A stretch of DNA of 64,000 nt from Bog-756 sp050014755 (GTDB lineage: Bacteria > Actinomycetota > Acidimicrobiia > Acidimicrobiales > RAAP-2): the NCBI GenBank assembly GCA_050014755.1, contig JBEKCS010000011.1, positions 1-64,000 of the forward strand, read 5' to 3'. The translations under genes and the position numbers were made by a program. Shown piece by piece: positions 29,004 through 38,469 of the stretch (the first letter of the stretch is position 1; each line of letters begins with the position of its first letter). The notes beneath the pieces are model-generated. The model was not told the DNA's origin. It did no database searches and saw only the letters and a program-made list of their open reading frames with translations.

Positions 29004-32000
29004 ATGTCCAGTCGTAGCTCGTCGCCATCGCGGTTCATGCGCTTGCTCACGGTCGGCGCAGCCACCCTGGCCGCGGTCGGATCCTCGATGGGCGTGGCCA
29101 TCGCGTCGGTGAGCACCCCGGCCACGGCTGCCCCGTTGACCGTCGGCTCGACCACCTTCTCGGTGGGCACCCCTTCGCTGACCACCATCACCAACGGCAC
29201 GACGGCCGCCCCGTGGAACACGTCGCAAGGCGACCCGGCCACAACCGCATACCCGAACAGCGATCTGTTCCCGACCTACACCCCTGGCGGCCCGACCACC
29301 GGATCCGGCTCGTCCGCCGAGCCCAACCTGGCCGTGTACCCGTCGGCCAACGCCGGCACCGACGGCGTCTCGCCCTACCCGAGCGGGACGGTGGGCACCC
29401 CCGGGCCCCTCGACGGGTACTGCGGCACCGGCAATCAGACGACCGAGTCCGCCGGCACGCCGGCCCGCCAGCGGGCGGGGACCACGCTTCCGTTCGCCCC
29501 CGCCTACTTCCCCCATGTGGTGAAGAACAGCGACGGGTCCCTGACCGGCTACTTCGACTACCGACCCAAGGATGCCGACGAAGCGCTGGTGGCGGCCACC
29601 TCGACCGACAACGGCAAGGACTGGAGCTACAACGGCGAGGCCCTCGAGGAGAACCCGGGCTACTGTCCCTCGGCCGACATCAACGACGACGGCGAGGGCC
29701 ACGCCAACGTCATCACCATCGGCGGGAACACGTACCTGTACACGCTGCCCCGCGCGGCCGGCGACATGCAGGGCGTGGGCATGGTCGTCCACCAGTTCAG
29801 CCCCACCGAGTCGAGCCCGCTGGCCGGCCTGCCGGCCACCGAGAAGGTCGGCATCGACCCCGACGCCTTCGTGCCGACCGGCACAACCACGGTCAGCGTG
29901 ACCCACGGCACGGCAGGGACCATCCCGCTCACGTCGCTGGGCACGGCCGGATCGCCGGAACAGCTGGTGGTGGGCAGCTTCGTCGACACCACCCAGACGC
30001 CGAACGCGCCGACGGTGATCACCTGCACCGGCCTCGGTACCAGCTCGCTCACGGGCTGCACCACGGCATCGGGAAGCAGTGTCTCGGTACATGCCGGCGA
30101 CCTCATCGAGCAGGTCATGGGCTTCACCACCCCGAGCTCCGATGTAGGACTGGTGGTTCCCGCCGGTCCCAACACCACCAACGGTGACGGCGGACTCTCC
30201 TCCTTCACGATCGACTCGACCAGCGGCAACACCGGCTTCGCCGACCCGCTGACCGGTACGACGTTCAACAACAACGCCCCGAACCGCCTCTACGTCAACG
30301 GCACGGCCATCTACTGCGCCAACGCCAACGCCAACCCCACGACTCACATCGAGGACTGCACCACCGGACCGACCGCCTCCCCGCTCACCCTGTCCTCACT
30401 GGAGCCGATCACCGGCGATCCGATCATCCCGGCGACCGCGTACAACCCGGGTGGCGGTGACGGCATGACCAGCGGCCTCGTCGCCCCCGACGGCATCGTG
30501 GGCGTGCTGCCCAGCTACCCCAACAACGGAACCGTTCCGTCCGGCGCCACCTACGTCATGTACACCGAGAAGGAGCTCAACTACTACGTGGCGGGCGAGA
30601 CGGGAGCGACCGGGACGTTCAACTCCACCACCGGCCAGACCATCTCGTTCACCCCCGGCACCTACATCTCCTCCGACATGCCGTCCAGCGAGCCTGCTGG
30701 CGGATACACCGTCCAGATGGGTGCGACGGCCCCCAGTCCCAGCACGTCGACGGCCATCGTCACCGTGACCTGCACCTCCCTCAACGAGACGACCGGCAGC
30801 CTGGGCGGCTGCACCGTGTCGAGCGCATATAACGGCTGGACGTACGCCTCCAACTCACTCATCGGGGCACCGGGCGCCACGACGCTGGCCCAGTCCACGC
30901 TCTCGCTGACCGGCGAGGGCAAAACCTCGGACATCTCGAAGCTGAACAAGAACAACGAGGACCTCACCATCCTCCGGGTGGCGTACACCACCAACGGCGT
31001 GACGTTCTCCACCTCGGGCCTGACGAACGGGGGCGTCATCAGCGGTGCCGGTTGTGAGACCGGCAGCTGCTCCAACGGCGGCGCCTACGACGACATCTCC
31101 AGCCCGGCGACGACGGCCAACCCGACCGTCAACGGCCAGATCGACCTCAACGCCTATGCCGCTCCGGGAACGCTGGATGCAACCGAGATGCGCTGGGTCG
31201 GCTCGGCGGGAACGATCATCACCAACCCCAACGGCACCTACGGCCTGTTCCTCTCCGGCGCTTGGGCGGCGGACGGGGACAGCGACGCCTTCAACCAGAT
31301 CTTCTACAGCGAGTCGTCCGATGGCGAGCACTGGTCCGTCCCACAGATGGTCCTGAGTACGGATTACACGTTCGCGGCCTCGGTGGCCCAGGACCAGGCC
31401 CTGGGTCAGGGACACGACACACCGCTCGGGGTCAGCGCCTACTACGAGGGGCGGGCCTATGGACCGAGTGTGGTCCAGAACTCCGACGGCACCCTCACCA
31501 TGATCTTCGCCGGCTACCGGCTGCCCAAGACGATCTCCGATGCAGGGACCACGGTGGGCACCAACCCGAATGCGCAGTGGACTGTGGGGGCCACCGACCC
31601 CGCGTTGTACCGGAACATCCTGGCGGTGACCCTTACGCCGTCCACGACGGCCGCCTCGTCCCTGACCAGTCAGACCACCGTCACCTCGAGCAACGCGAGC
31701 CCGGTGGTCGGCCAACCGGTGACGTTTACGGCGACCATCTCCAATCCCACGACGGGCGCCGGCGACCCCACGGGATCGGTGACCTTCACCGATCCGGCGG
31801 GCACGCTGTGTCCGGCGGTCGCAGTGACCCAGGACATCCCCGATACCGCCAGTTGCGTCACCACCTATACGGGTGGGGCCGAGAGTGACACGGTGACCGC
31901 CACCTACTCCGGTGACTCGACCTTCGCCACCTCGAACGGGTCCGCCACCGTCTCCGTGACCACGGTGCCGAGCGCCCCGACCGCGGTGACGGCGACGCCC

Positions 32001-33857
32001 GGCAACCGGTCGGCCTCAGTCACCTGGACCGCACCATCCACCGGAGGTCTGGCCATCAGCAGTTACACGGTGACCGCCACCGGTGACGGTACGGGCGAGA
32101 CCTGCGCCAGCTCGACCACCAGCTGCACGGTCGACGGCCTCACCAACGGCACCGCCTACACCTTCTCGGTGACGGCCACCAACACCGACGGCACCGGAGC
32201 ACCCTCGGCGCTGTCGTCGGCGGTCACCCCGTCGACGGCACCCGACGCCCCGACCGACGTGTTGGCCACCCCCGGCGACCAGTCGGCCGCCGTCACCTGG
32301 ACGGCCGGCGGCGACGAGGGCTCGGCCATCACCGGCTACACGGTCACGGCCACCGGTGACGGCACCGGCGAGACATGCACGACACCGGACGGCACGACCA
32401 CCAGCTGCACGGTGACCGGCCTCACCAACGGCACCGCCTACACCTTCTCGGTGACGGCCACCAACGCCGACGGAACCGGGGCACCCTCGGTTGCCTCCAA
32501 CTCCGTCACCCCGTCCACCGTCCCCGATGCCCCGACCAACGTGGTGGCCGCGGCCGGCGACCAGTCGGGAATCGTCTCGTGGGGAGTGCCCCACAGCGAC
32601 GGCGCGGTCATCACCGGCTACACGGTGACGAGCTCGGGTGGACAGACCTGCACCACCGCCACCACCTCGTGCACCGTGACCGGCCTCACCAACGGCACGG
32701 CCTACACCTTCACTGTGGCGGCCACCAACGCCGACGGCACCGGGGCCTCCTCGGTTGCCTCCAACTCGGTCACCCCGTCCACCGTCCCCGACGCACCGAC
32801 CAATGTCACGGCTACGCCCGGCGATGAGTCGGCCGCTGTCACCTGGACGGCACCGTTCGACGAGGGATCGGCCATCATCGGTTACACGGTGACGGCCACC
32901 GGTGACGGCACGGGGGAGACGTGCACCAGCTCCTTCACCTCGTGCACCGTGACCGGACTCACCAGCGGTATCGCCTACACCTTCACGGTCACGGCTACCA
33001 ATGCCGAGGGGACGTCGGTTGACTCGCTGCCTTCGGCGAGTGTCACGCCCAACTCGGCACCTGGTGCGCCGACGGACGTGGTTGCGACAGCTGGCAACGG
33101 GACGGCCACGGTGACCTGGACGGCTCCCTCCAACGGGGGCCTGCCGATCACCGGCTACACAGTGCTCGCCACCACTGGGAGGACCTGTACGACCAGTGCG
33201 ACGACGTGCACGTTGACCGGCCTGACCAATGGAGCAGCGATCTCCTTCACGGTCAGCGCCGCCAATGCCGATGGCACAGGACCCGCTTCCGCGCCGTCGA
33301 ACAGTGTGGTCCCGTCGTCGAATACCGCCACCATCACGTCGGCCGCGTCGGCGACGCTCGCCGGCGGGAAGAAGCTGAGCTTCACCATCACGACAGCCGG
33401 AACACCCAAGCCGGTAGTCAGTGTGTCGGGCGCCCCGTCGTGGCTGACCCTGACTCGTGGCACCAAGTCGGCGGCAGGCACCGGCAAGCTCGCCGGGACG
33501 GCACCGGCAGCCGGTGGCGTTTTCGCCTTCGAGGTTCAGGCGAACAACGGTGTCGGACCGGACACCGTTCAGACATTCACCGTCAACGTCCTCGCCATCA
33601 CGTCGGCGGACACGGCGACGTTCACCAGAGGTAGCGCTGGGAGCTTCACCGTCACGACCGACGGTGGTCTCTCCGGTGTGACACTGTCTGCCACGTTGTC
33701 GACCAAGCTGGCCGGCCTCACGTTCCATGACAACGGAAATGGGACAGCGACGCTCTCCGGCACGCCTGGTTCGAAGGACAAGACGGCAACGGTCGACGTG
33801 ACCGCGACGGCGGGAACGGTCAGCACGACCCAGAAGCTGTCGGTGACGATCGGCTGA
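29004..33857 (+). CDS. Large secreted protein with Ig-like and five fibronectin type III domains
   Basis: 1617 residues. A signal peptide (basic start, LLTVGAATLAAVGSSMGVAIA, cleavage near ATA-AP) is followed by about 850 residues with Thr/Gly-rich sequence and propeller-like segments (ATSTDNGKDWSYNG, SSDGEHWSVP, YGPSVVQNSDGTLTMIFAGY) recalling sialidase or glycosidase folds. An Ig-like repeat (about 885-970) follows, then five fibronectin type III domains (about 970-1430) with recurring GLTNGTAYTF, and two putative Ig/cadherin-like domains at the end. No sortase signal or anchor is seen. Probably a wall-associated or released glycan-acting or adhesive protein; no catalytic residues were identified. 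ggagg lies eight bases before the ATG. Confidence 0.85.
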   Translation: MSSRSSSPSRFMRLLTVGAATLAAVGSSMGVAIASVSTPATAAPLTVGSTTFSVGTPSLTTITNGTTAAPWNTSQGDPATTAYPNSDLFPTYTPGGPTTGSGSSAEPNLAVYPSANAGTDGVSPYPSGTVGTPGPLDGYCGTGNQTTESAGTPARQRAGTTLPFAPAYFPHVVKNSDGSLTGYFDYRPKDADEALVAATSTDNGKDWSYNGEALEENPGYCPSADINDDGEGHANVITIGGNTYLYTLPRAAGDMQGVGMVVHQFSPTESSPLAGLPATEKVGIDPDAFVPTGTTTVSVTHGTAGTIPLTSLGTAGSPEQLVVGSFVDTTQTPNAPTVITCTGLGTSSLTGCTTASGSSVSVHAGDLIEQVMGFTTPSSDVGLVVPAGPNTTNGDGGLSSFTIDSTSGNTGFADPLTGTTFNNNAPNRLYVNGTAIYCANANANPTTHIEDCTTGPTASPLTLSSLEPITGDPIIPATAYNPGGGDGMTSGLVAPDGIVGVLPSYPNNGTVPSGATYVMYTEKELNYYVAGETGATGTFNSTTGQTISFTPGTYISSDMPSSEPAGGYTVQMGATAPSPSTSTAIVTVTCTSLNETTGSLGGCTVSSAYNGWTYASNSLIGAPGATTLAQSTLSLTGEGKTSDISKLNKNNEDLTILRVAYTTNGVTFSTSGLTNGGVISGAGCETGSCSNGGAYDDISSPATTANPTVNGQIDLNAYAAPGTLDATEMRWVGSAGTIITNPNGTYGLFLSGAWAADGDSDAFNQIFYSESSDGEHWSVPQMVLSTDYTFAASVAQDQALGQGHDTPLGVSAYYEGRAYGPSVVQNSDGTLTMIFAGYRLPKTISDAGTTVGTNPNAQWTVGATDPALYRNILAVTLTPSTTAASSLTSQTTVTSSNASPVVGQPVTFTATISNPTTGAGDPTGSVTFTDPAGTLCPAVAVTQDIPDTASCVTTYTGGAESDTVTATYSGDSTFATSNGSATVSVTTVPSAPTAVTATPGNRSASVTWTAPSTGGLAISSYTVTATGDGTGETCASSTTSCTVDGLTNGTAYTFSVTATNTDGTGAPSALSSAVTPSTAPDAPTDVLATPGDQSAAVTWTAGGDEGSAITGYTVTATGDGTGETCTTPDGTTTSCTVTGLTNGTAYTFSVTATNADGTGAPSVASNSVTPSTVPDAPTNVVAAAGDQSGIVSWGVPHSDGAVITGYTVTSSGGQTCTTATTSCTVTGLTNGTAYTFTVAATNADGTGASSVASNSVTPSTVPDAPTNVTATPGDESAAVTWTAPFDEGSAIIGYTVTATGDGTGETCTSSFTSCTVTGLTSGIAYTFTVTATNAEGTSVDSLPSASVTPNSAPGAPTDVVATAGNGTATVTWTAPSNGGLPITGYTVLATTGRTCTTSATTCTLTGLTNGAAISFTVSAANADGTGPASAPSNSVVPSSNTATITSAASATLAGGKKLSFTITTAGTPKPVVSVSGAPSWLTLTRGTKSAAGTGKLAGTAPAAGGVFAFEVQANNGVGPDTVQTFTVNVLAITSADTATFTRGSAGSFTVTTDGGLSGVTLSATLSTKLAGLTFHDNGNGTATLSGTPGSKDKTATVDVTATAGTVSTTQKLSVTIG
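31960..33330 (+). repeat. Five tandem fibronectin type III coding repeats
   Basis: Units of roughly 260-280 bases, each starting with a GCP-rich APTxV codon run and containing gcctcaccaacggcac. DNA identity between units 2, 3 and 4 is high over long stretches, indicating recent duplication or homogenisation. Confidence 0.8.
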
Positions 33858-33883
33858 ACGCCTGTTGGTCTGCCAGTGTCACC

Positions 33884-33924
33884 CACTCCCCCGGGAGCCC
33901 TCTCCGCAGGGCCCCGGGGGAGTG
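33884..33924 (+). terminator. Strong hairpin terminator
   Basis: cactcccccggg (33884-33895) pairs perfectly over 12 bases with cccgggggagtg (33913-33924), with a 17-base loop, 27 bases after the stop of the large secreted protein. No T-run follows, as usual in high-GC actinobacteria. The rest of the 301-base gap to the next gene shows no further feature. Confidence 0.75.
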
Positions 33925-34158
33925 TCGTAGGCGGGCCGATACCGGTCAGCCCGCCACCAGTCCGATGGAACGGGCCAGGCTGGCGAGTACATTCGAATCC
34001 CAGCTTCACTGATCGTGAGCGGTGTCGGTGTGGGGCTGGGCGTGACCCCCGTCGTAAACATGTGCGGACCGAGCGGGCGTGTCGCCTGCGGACCGTCGGT
34101 GCGCGGGTCCGTGAGTGGTTGGTCTGGCGACGATGGTCCAACGACAAAGGCGGCGGAT

Positions 34159-35586
34159 ATGGCTGACGGGAACCAATTGCATGGAGTGGAGCACATCGTC
34201 GTCCTGATGCTCGAGAACCGATCGTTCGATCACATGCTCGGTTATCTGTATGCGGACTCAGGGAATATCTCCCCTCAGGGCCACCCCTTCGAAGGGTTGC
34301 GCGGAAAGGAGGGGAATCCGGACGCCGAGGGAAACCCGGTGACGGTCTTCGACATCACCGCCTCGACCCCGAACAACTACCTCATGCCTGGAGCGGATCC
34401 GGGGGAGGGGTATGTCGCCACCAGCCTCCAGCTCTTCGGATCGTCGACGGCGCCCCTTCCACCGGTGGCGACCAATCGGGGTTTCATCACCAACTTTGCG
34501 ACCACACTGACCGGGGTCGATGGCCATCGGACGAACGTGCCCGGTACCGTTCCGTCGGACATCATGGGCGTGTACACACCCGAGATGCTCCCGGTACTGT
34601 CAGCCCTCGCCCGTGGATACGCGGTCTGCGACCACTGGTTCGCGTCAGCCCCCACGGAGACGTTCCCCAACCGTGCGTTCGCCAACGCGGCGACGAGCCA
34701 GGGCCGGATGGACGATGCCGTGTCGAAGTTCACCTGTCCGAGCATCTTCGGGCGACTCGGCGAAGCGGGGCTCGGTTGGTCGATCTACGGCTACGACAAC
34801 GCCCCACTGACCCGGCTGAACTTCCCCGACACGATCGACGAGGCGGAATCCCACTTCGGGGTGTTCTCGGACTTTTCTGCGGCTGCTGCTGGCGGCATGC
34901 TCACCCCGTATACGTTCCTCGAACCCAGTTGGGGATCCTCCGGCAACAGCCAGCACCCGAACTACAACGTCGCACTTGGCGAGCAGCTGATTCACGACAA
35001 GTACTACGCCCTGCGGAACTCCCCGGCGTGGGCCAGCACTCTGTTGATCGTCGTCTACGACGAGCACGGGGGGTGCTATGACCATGTGGCGCCGCCCATG
35101 GGAGCCACTCCTCCCGACGCGAGCCCCGGGGAGTTCGGGTTCGACTTCACCCGCTTCGGTGTTCGTGTCCCGGCGGTTCTCGTCTCCCCGCTGATCAAGG
35201 CGGGTACGGTCTTCAGGCCGGTGGGATCGACACCGCTCGATCACACATCCATCCTCAAGACCATCGAGACCCGATGGCGGTTGGAGCCGCTCAGCGCCCG
35301 CGACGCAGCGGCTCCCGATATCGGAAGCGTGCTGACCCTGAGCGCACCACGAAGGGATGATCCACTCGCCCATGTCGTCCCTCCGTCCTTTTCCGGGACC
35401 AACCCGGCAGCCGGGACCCCATCACACATCCAGGAGGTGCACGCAAACCTCGTGTCGCAGCTCCCCGTCGATCCAGCGGACGATCCGGCCCCCCATGGGA
35501 CCGCGGGACTCAGGTCCGAGCAGGACTACGACAACTACATTCGGATCCGCACAGCGGCCTGGGTGAACAAGCGGAGTGTGACATGA
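34159..35586 (+). CDS. Phospholipase C/acid phosphatase family phosphoesterase
   Basis: 475 residues of the AcpA/phospholipase C family, which hydrolyse phosphate mono- or diesters through a metal centre. VVLMLENRSFDHMLGYL (metal-binding Glu-Asn with nucleophilic Ser/Thr region), VCDHWFASAPTETFPNRAF and VYDEHGGCYDHVAPP are the three conserved blocks, and FTRFGVRVPAVLVSPLIKAG follows. Unlike most relatives it has no signal peptide with start ATG 34159; an upstream GTG (34015) gives no signal-like sequence either. It may act in the cytosol or leave by another route. A histidine phosphatase gene follows after 55 bases. Confidence 0.82.
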   Translation: MADGNQLHGVEHIVVLMLENRSFDHMLGYLYADSGNISPQGHPFEGLRGKEGNPDAEGNPVTVFDITASTPNNYLMPGADPGEGYVATSLQLFGSSTAPLPPVATNRGFITNFATTLTGVDGHRTNVPGTVPSDIMGVYTPEMLPVLSALARGYAVCDHWFASAPTETFPNRAFANAATSQGRMDDAVSKFTCPSIFGRLGEAGLGWSIYGYDNAPLTRLNFPDTIDEAESHFGVFSDFSAAAAGGMLTPYTFLEPSWGSSGNSQHPNYNVALGEQLIHDKYYALRNSPAWASTLLIVVYDEHGGCYDHVAPPMGATPPDASPGEFGFDFTRFGVRVPAVLVSPLIKAGTVFRPVGSTPLDHTSILKTIETRWRLEPLSARDAAAPDIGSVLTLSAPRRDDPLAHVVPPSFSGTNPAAGTPSHIQEVHANLVSQLPVDPADDPAPHGTAGLRSEQDYDNYIRIRTAAWVNKRSVT

Positions 35587-35641
35587 ACGGCCTGGCACGA
35601 AGGACGCGGGTGCCGGCTGCGTGCGACGTCGGGTGGACCCG

Positions 35642-36280
35642 ATGAGCGCCCGGGGGATCGACTCGACGTCAGGACCTCCATCGATCATCTACATCATCCG
35701 CCACGGCGAAAAGCCCGAAGATCCGTCCGATGACGACAAGGACGAAACGTCTTCTGCGCCGAGCGGACCCGCCGGCGTCGATATCGACGGCAGGAAGAAC
35801 CCGCATTCGCTCATCCCGCGTGGGTGGCAGCGTTGCGGTGCCCTCGCCGTCCTGTTCGATCCGACACTCGGCGAGCACCAGGCAGGCCTGCACACGCCCA
35901 CCACCCTCGTCTCGCCCAAGTACGGTGACCCGGCAAAGACGAAGGCCCACCGGACCAACCAGACGATCCTCGCCCTCGCCCAACGGCTCGGGCTCCCGAT
36001 CGGGACCCATGTCGGCGAGCACGAGGTTGCCGCACTGGCGAAATCCCTGGTCCGTGACTCCTCGGGCGTCGTCATCGTGTGCTGGGAACACCAGCACATC
36101 CCGGCGATCGCGCAGGCACTCCCGGTGGTGAATTCCTCTGAGATACCGACGACGTGGCCAGACTCGCGCTTCGACGTGATCTGGGCGTTCGCCGCGGTGC
36201 CCGAAGCAGCCGGGCCCATGTACCGGTTCAGCCAGATCCCCCAGCAGGTGCTGTCACACGACACCAACACGGTGATCTGA
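35642..36280 (+). CDS. Histidine phosphatase superfamily protein
   Basis: 212 residues. YIIRHGEKP at the N-terminus is the RHG motif whose His becomes phosphorylated; VIVCWEHQHIP carries the second catalytic His. The middle part is not similar to phosphoglycerate mutases, so it belongs to the broader phosphatase branch. Start ATG 35642; an upstream GTG (35621) is possible. Close spacing after the phosphoesterase gene suggests co-transcription and a joint role in phosphate release, an inference from context only. It converges on the glycosylase gene. Confidence 0.75.
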   Translation: MSARGIDSTSGPPSIIYIIRHGEKPEDPSDDDKDETSSAPSGPAGVDIDGRKNPHSLIPRGWQRCGALAVLFDPTLGEHQAGLHTPTTLVSPKYGDPAKTKAHRTNQTILALAQRLGLPIGTHVGEHEVAALAKSLVRDSSGVVIVCWEHQHIPAIAQALPVVNSSEIPTTWPDSRFDVIWAFAAVPEAAGPMYRFSQIPQQVLSHDTNTVI

Positions 36281-36340
36281 CAGCTGCACGGTGCGGCGAC
36301 CGACTCGATTCGCCACGCCGAGCACGTGGTCCTGGCGGGT

Positions 36341-37180
36341 CTACCGCAGCAGTCTGGAGAGCCTACGGTCCGCCAGCACCCGGCCCTTGGTCTGGCAGTG
36401 TTTGCAGTAGACGATCTCGTGTGACTCGAACGACACACGGAGCAACGGCTCACTGCAGCGCGGGCACGGTTGTCCGACCCGGTTGTGCACGGCGAAGCGC
36501 ATACCGAGCGTGGGCTCCGACAGTCCACCGGTCCGGCTGCGCTCACCCTCCAGTGCATCGTCTAGGACGGAACGCACGGCGTCGATCAGTCGGGTCCGTT
36601 GCTCATCGGTCAGGGACCGTGGGGAGGCGAACGGCGAGAGTCCGACGAGGTTCATGATGTCATCGGCATAGCCCCGTCCGATCCCGGCCACGGTGTGCTG
36701 GTCCCGGAGCAACGTATGGATCTGGCGGGCGGAGTCGCTGGTCATGAGAAAGTCGCCGAATGCCGGGTCGTATGGTTCGGGCCCCAATGTCCCCAACGGC
36801 CCGTCGTCCTCTGGGGCCAGGACCCACCATCCCGCCTTCCGCTGCGTGCCGTGCTCCCGGACCACGATCGCCGAACCATTGTCGAAGCGCATCCGCACCA
36901 CGCCACCCCGTGGACGGGTGTGCTTGGCAGGGGATTCGATGTCCAGTCGCCCTGCCTGGGAGAGGTGGATCAGAATTCGCTGGCCTCTCTCGAGCGAGAT
37001 CACCACGTACTTGCCCCGACGACCGACGCCGGTGACGCACTGTCCCACCAGGTCATCCGGTGTCGGGAGGACAGTCTTGAGGCCCGTGAAGCCGAGTGGC
37101 TCGAATCCTTCGACGGAACTACCACTGAATGCTGCATCGAGGCGCTCGGCGAGGGCCTGCATCTCCGGCAGTTCAGGCAT
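36341..37180 (-). CDS. Fpg/Nei family DNA glycosylase
   Basis: 279 residues. After Met removal the N-terminus is PELPE, the catalytic proline and glutamate of formamidopyrimidine-DNA glycosylases. KYVVISLERG contains the conserved beta-hairpin Lys, GIGRGYADDIM the helix-two-turn-helix, and CPRCSEPL...CKHCQ a C-terminal zinc finger. It removes oxidised bases and nicks the strand. The ATG at 37180 is fixed by the need for PELPE at the N-terminus. Whether it is Fpg-like or Nei-like cannot be settled by eye. Divergent from the reductase gene. Confidence 0.9.
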   Translation of the reverse strand: MPELPEMQALAERLDAAFSGSSVEGFEPLGFTGLKTVLPTPDDLVGQCVTGVGRRGKYVVISLERGQRILIHLSQAGRLDIESPAKHTRPRGGVVRMRFDNGSAIVVREHGTQRKAGWWVLAPEDDGPLGTLGPEPYDPAFGDFLMTSDSARQIHTLLRDQHTVAGIGRGYADDIMNLVGLSPFASPRSLTDEQRTRLIDAVRSVLDDALEGERSRTGGLSEPTLGMRFAVHNRVGQPCPRCSEPLLRVSFESHEIVYCKHCQTKGRVLADRRLSRLLR

Positions 37181-37383
37181 GGTCAGCTCCGGGTTCCCGG
37201 TGACGCGTCGCTCGGTGCTGTGCGCCGCGAGCATGGTACTCCGACCGCGGCGTCGCGAACCCGGGGATGGACTGCGCCGCGTCAGCCGCGCTCCGAGCAA
37301 CGTGGGGGTTACCATGCACCGACCGCGGCAGTCTGCGAGGGTACGAGAGAGTCGCCGCGTCCCTAGCTGAAGGGTGTCGCCAC

Positions 37384-38469
37384 ATGAGCTACCGAGTGAT
37401 CCAGTGGGCAACCGGCGGTGTGGGCCGGGCAGCCATGGAGGGAGTTCTCGATCATCCCGACCTCGAACTGGCCGGTGCATGGGTCCACAGTCCGGCCAAG
37501 GAGGGGATCGATCTCGGCACGCTGGTGGGGCGGGATCCGGTCGGGGTGACCGCTACGGGTGACGTGGACGCGTTGCTGGCGACCGACGCGGACTGCGTGG
37601 TGTACAGCCCGTTCATGGCCGATCCCAGGGTGGTGACCGCCATTCTCCGGTCCGGAAAGAACGTGGTCACGCCACTGGGATGGTTCTATCCACCGGCTGA
37701 GGAGCGGGAGCGGTTCGACTCGGTGGCCCGACAGGCCGGAGTCACGCTGCACGGGACCGGCATCCATCCCGGCGGGATCACCGAGCGGTTCCCGCTCATG
37801 GTGTCGGCGCTCTCCGGTTCGATCACCCACGTGCGGGCCGAGGAGTTCTCGGACATCCGCACCTATGGTGCGCCGGACGTCGTGCGCGACTGGATGCTCT
37901 TCGGAACGACCCCCGAAATGGCTCGTACCAGCATCATGGCCGACGCCCTGGGGGCCGGCTTCCGCCAATCGGTGATGATGGTGGTCGACGAACTCGGCTT
38001 CGCCATCGATCCCCATCTGCGTACCACCCACGAGATGGCTGTTGCCACTGCGCCCATCGATTCACCCATCGGACCCATCCAACCGGGAACTGTTGCCGCC
38101 CAACGATTCCGATGGGAGGCCCTGGTGGACGGTGAGCCGGTGGTGACCGCCGCGGTGAACTGGCTGATGGGGGACGAGCATCTCGATCCGGCGTGGAAGT
38201 TCGGCCCCGAGGGGGTGCGTTTCGAGGTCGAGGTCACTGGTGATCCGAGCTGTCTCACCACGTTCAAGAAGCTGCATCCCGTCACGATCGAAGCAGGCCT
38301 GGTCCGCAATCCGGGGGTCGTGGCCACCGCCATGCACTGCGTCAACGCCGTCCCCTACGTGTGCTCGGCCCAACCCGGGCTCCTCACCTATCTGGACCTC
38401 CCCCTGGTGGCCGGCCGGGCCTCCCTCGGTCTGCACCGACTGGGGCGGGAGAACGGGACGACACCGTGA
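37384..38469 (+). CDS. NAD(P)H-dependent amine dehydrogenase-like protein (DapB-fold)
   Basis: 361 residues with a dihydrodipicolinate-reductase-like Rossmann N-terminus (RVIQWATGGVGRAAMEGVLDHPDLELAG) and a central LHGTGIHPGGITERFPL motif, as in 2,4-diaminopentanoate dehydrogenase relatives. The true substrate is unknown; actinobacterial members often sit in steroid or aromatic degradation regions. Its stop overlaps the GTG of the SDR gene (gtga). The ATG follows a weak aaggg ribosome site. Confidence 0.78.
   Translation: MSYRVIQWATGGVGRAAMEGVLDHPDLELAGAWVHSPAKEGIDLGTLVGRDPVGVTATGDVDALLATDADCVVYSPFMADPRVVTAILRSGKNVVTPLGWFYPPAEERERFDSVARQAGVTLHGTGIHPGGITERFPLMVSALSGSITHVRAEEFSDIRTYGAPDVVRDWMLFGTTPEMARTSIMADALGAGFRQSVMMVVDELGFAIDPHLRTTHEMAVATAPIDSPIGPIQPGTVAAQRFRWEALVDGEPVVTAAVNWLMGDEHLDPAWKFGPEGVRFEVEVTGDPSCLTTFKKLHPVTIEAGLVRNPGVVATAMHCVNAVPYVCSAQPGLLTYLDLPLVAGRASLGLHRLGRENGTTP

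Noticed and set aside
32016..33728. Long minus-strand open frame opposite the fibronectin repeats
   Set aside because: Arg/Gly-rich low-complexity product, explained by the third-position GC bias of the repetitive coding strand.
33985..34010. tRNA-like T-loop ttcgaatcc
   Set aside because: The flanking bases do not form the 5-base-pair T stem, and no anticodon or acceptor arms can be built.
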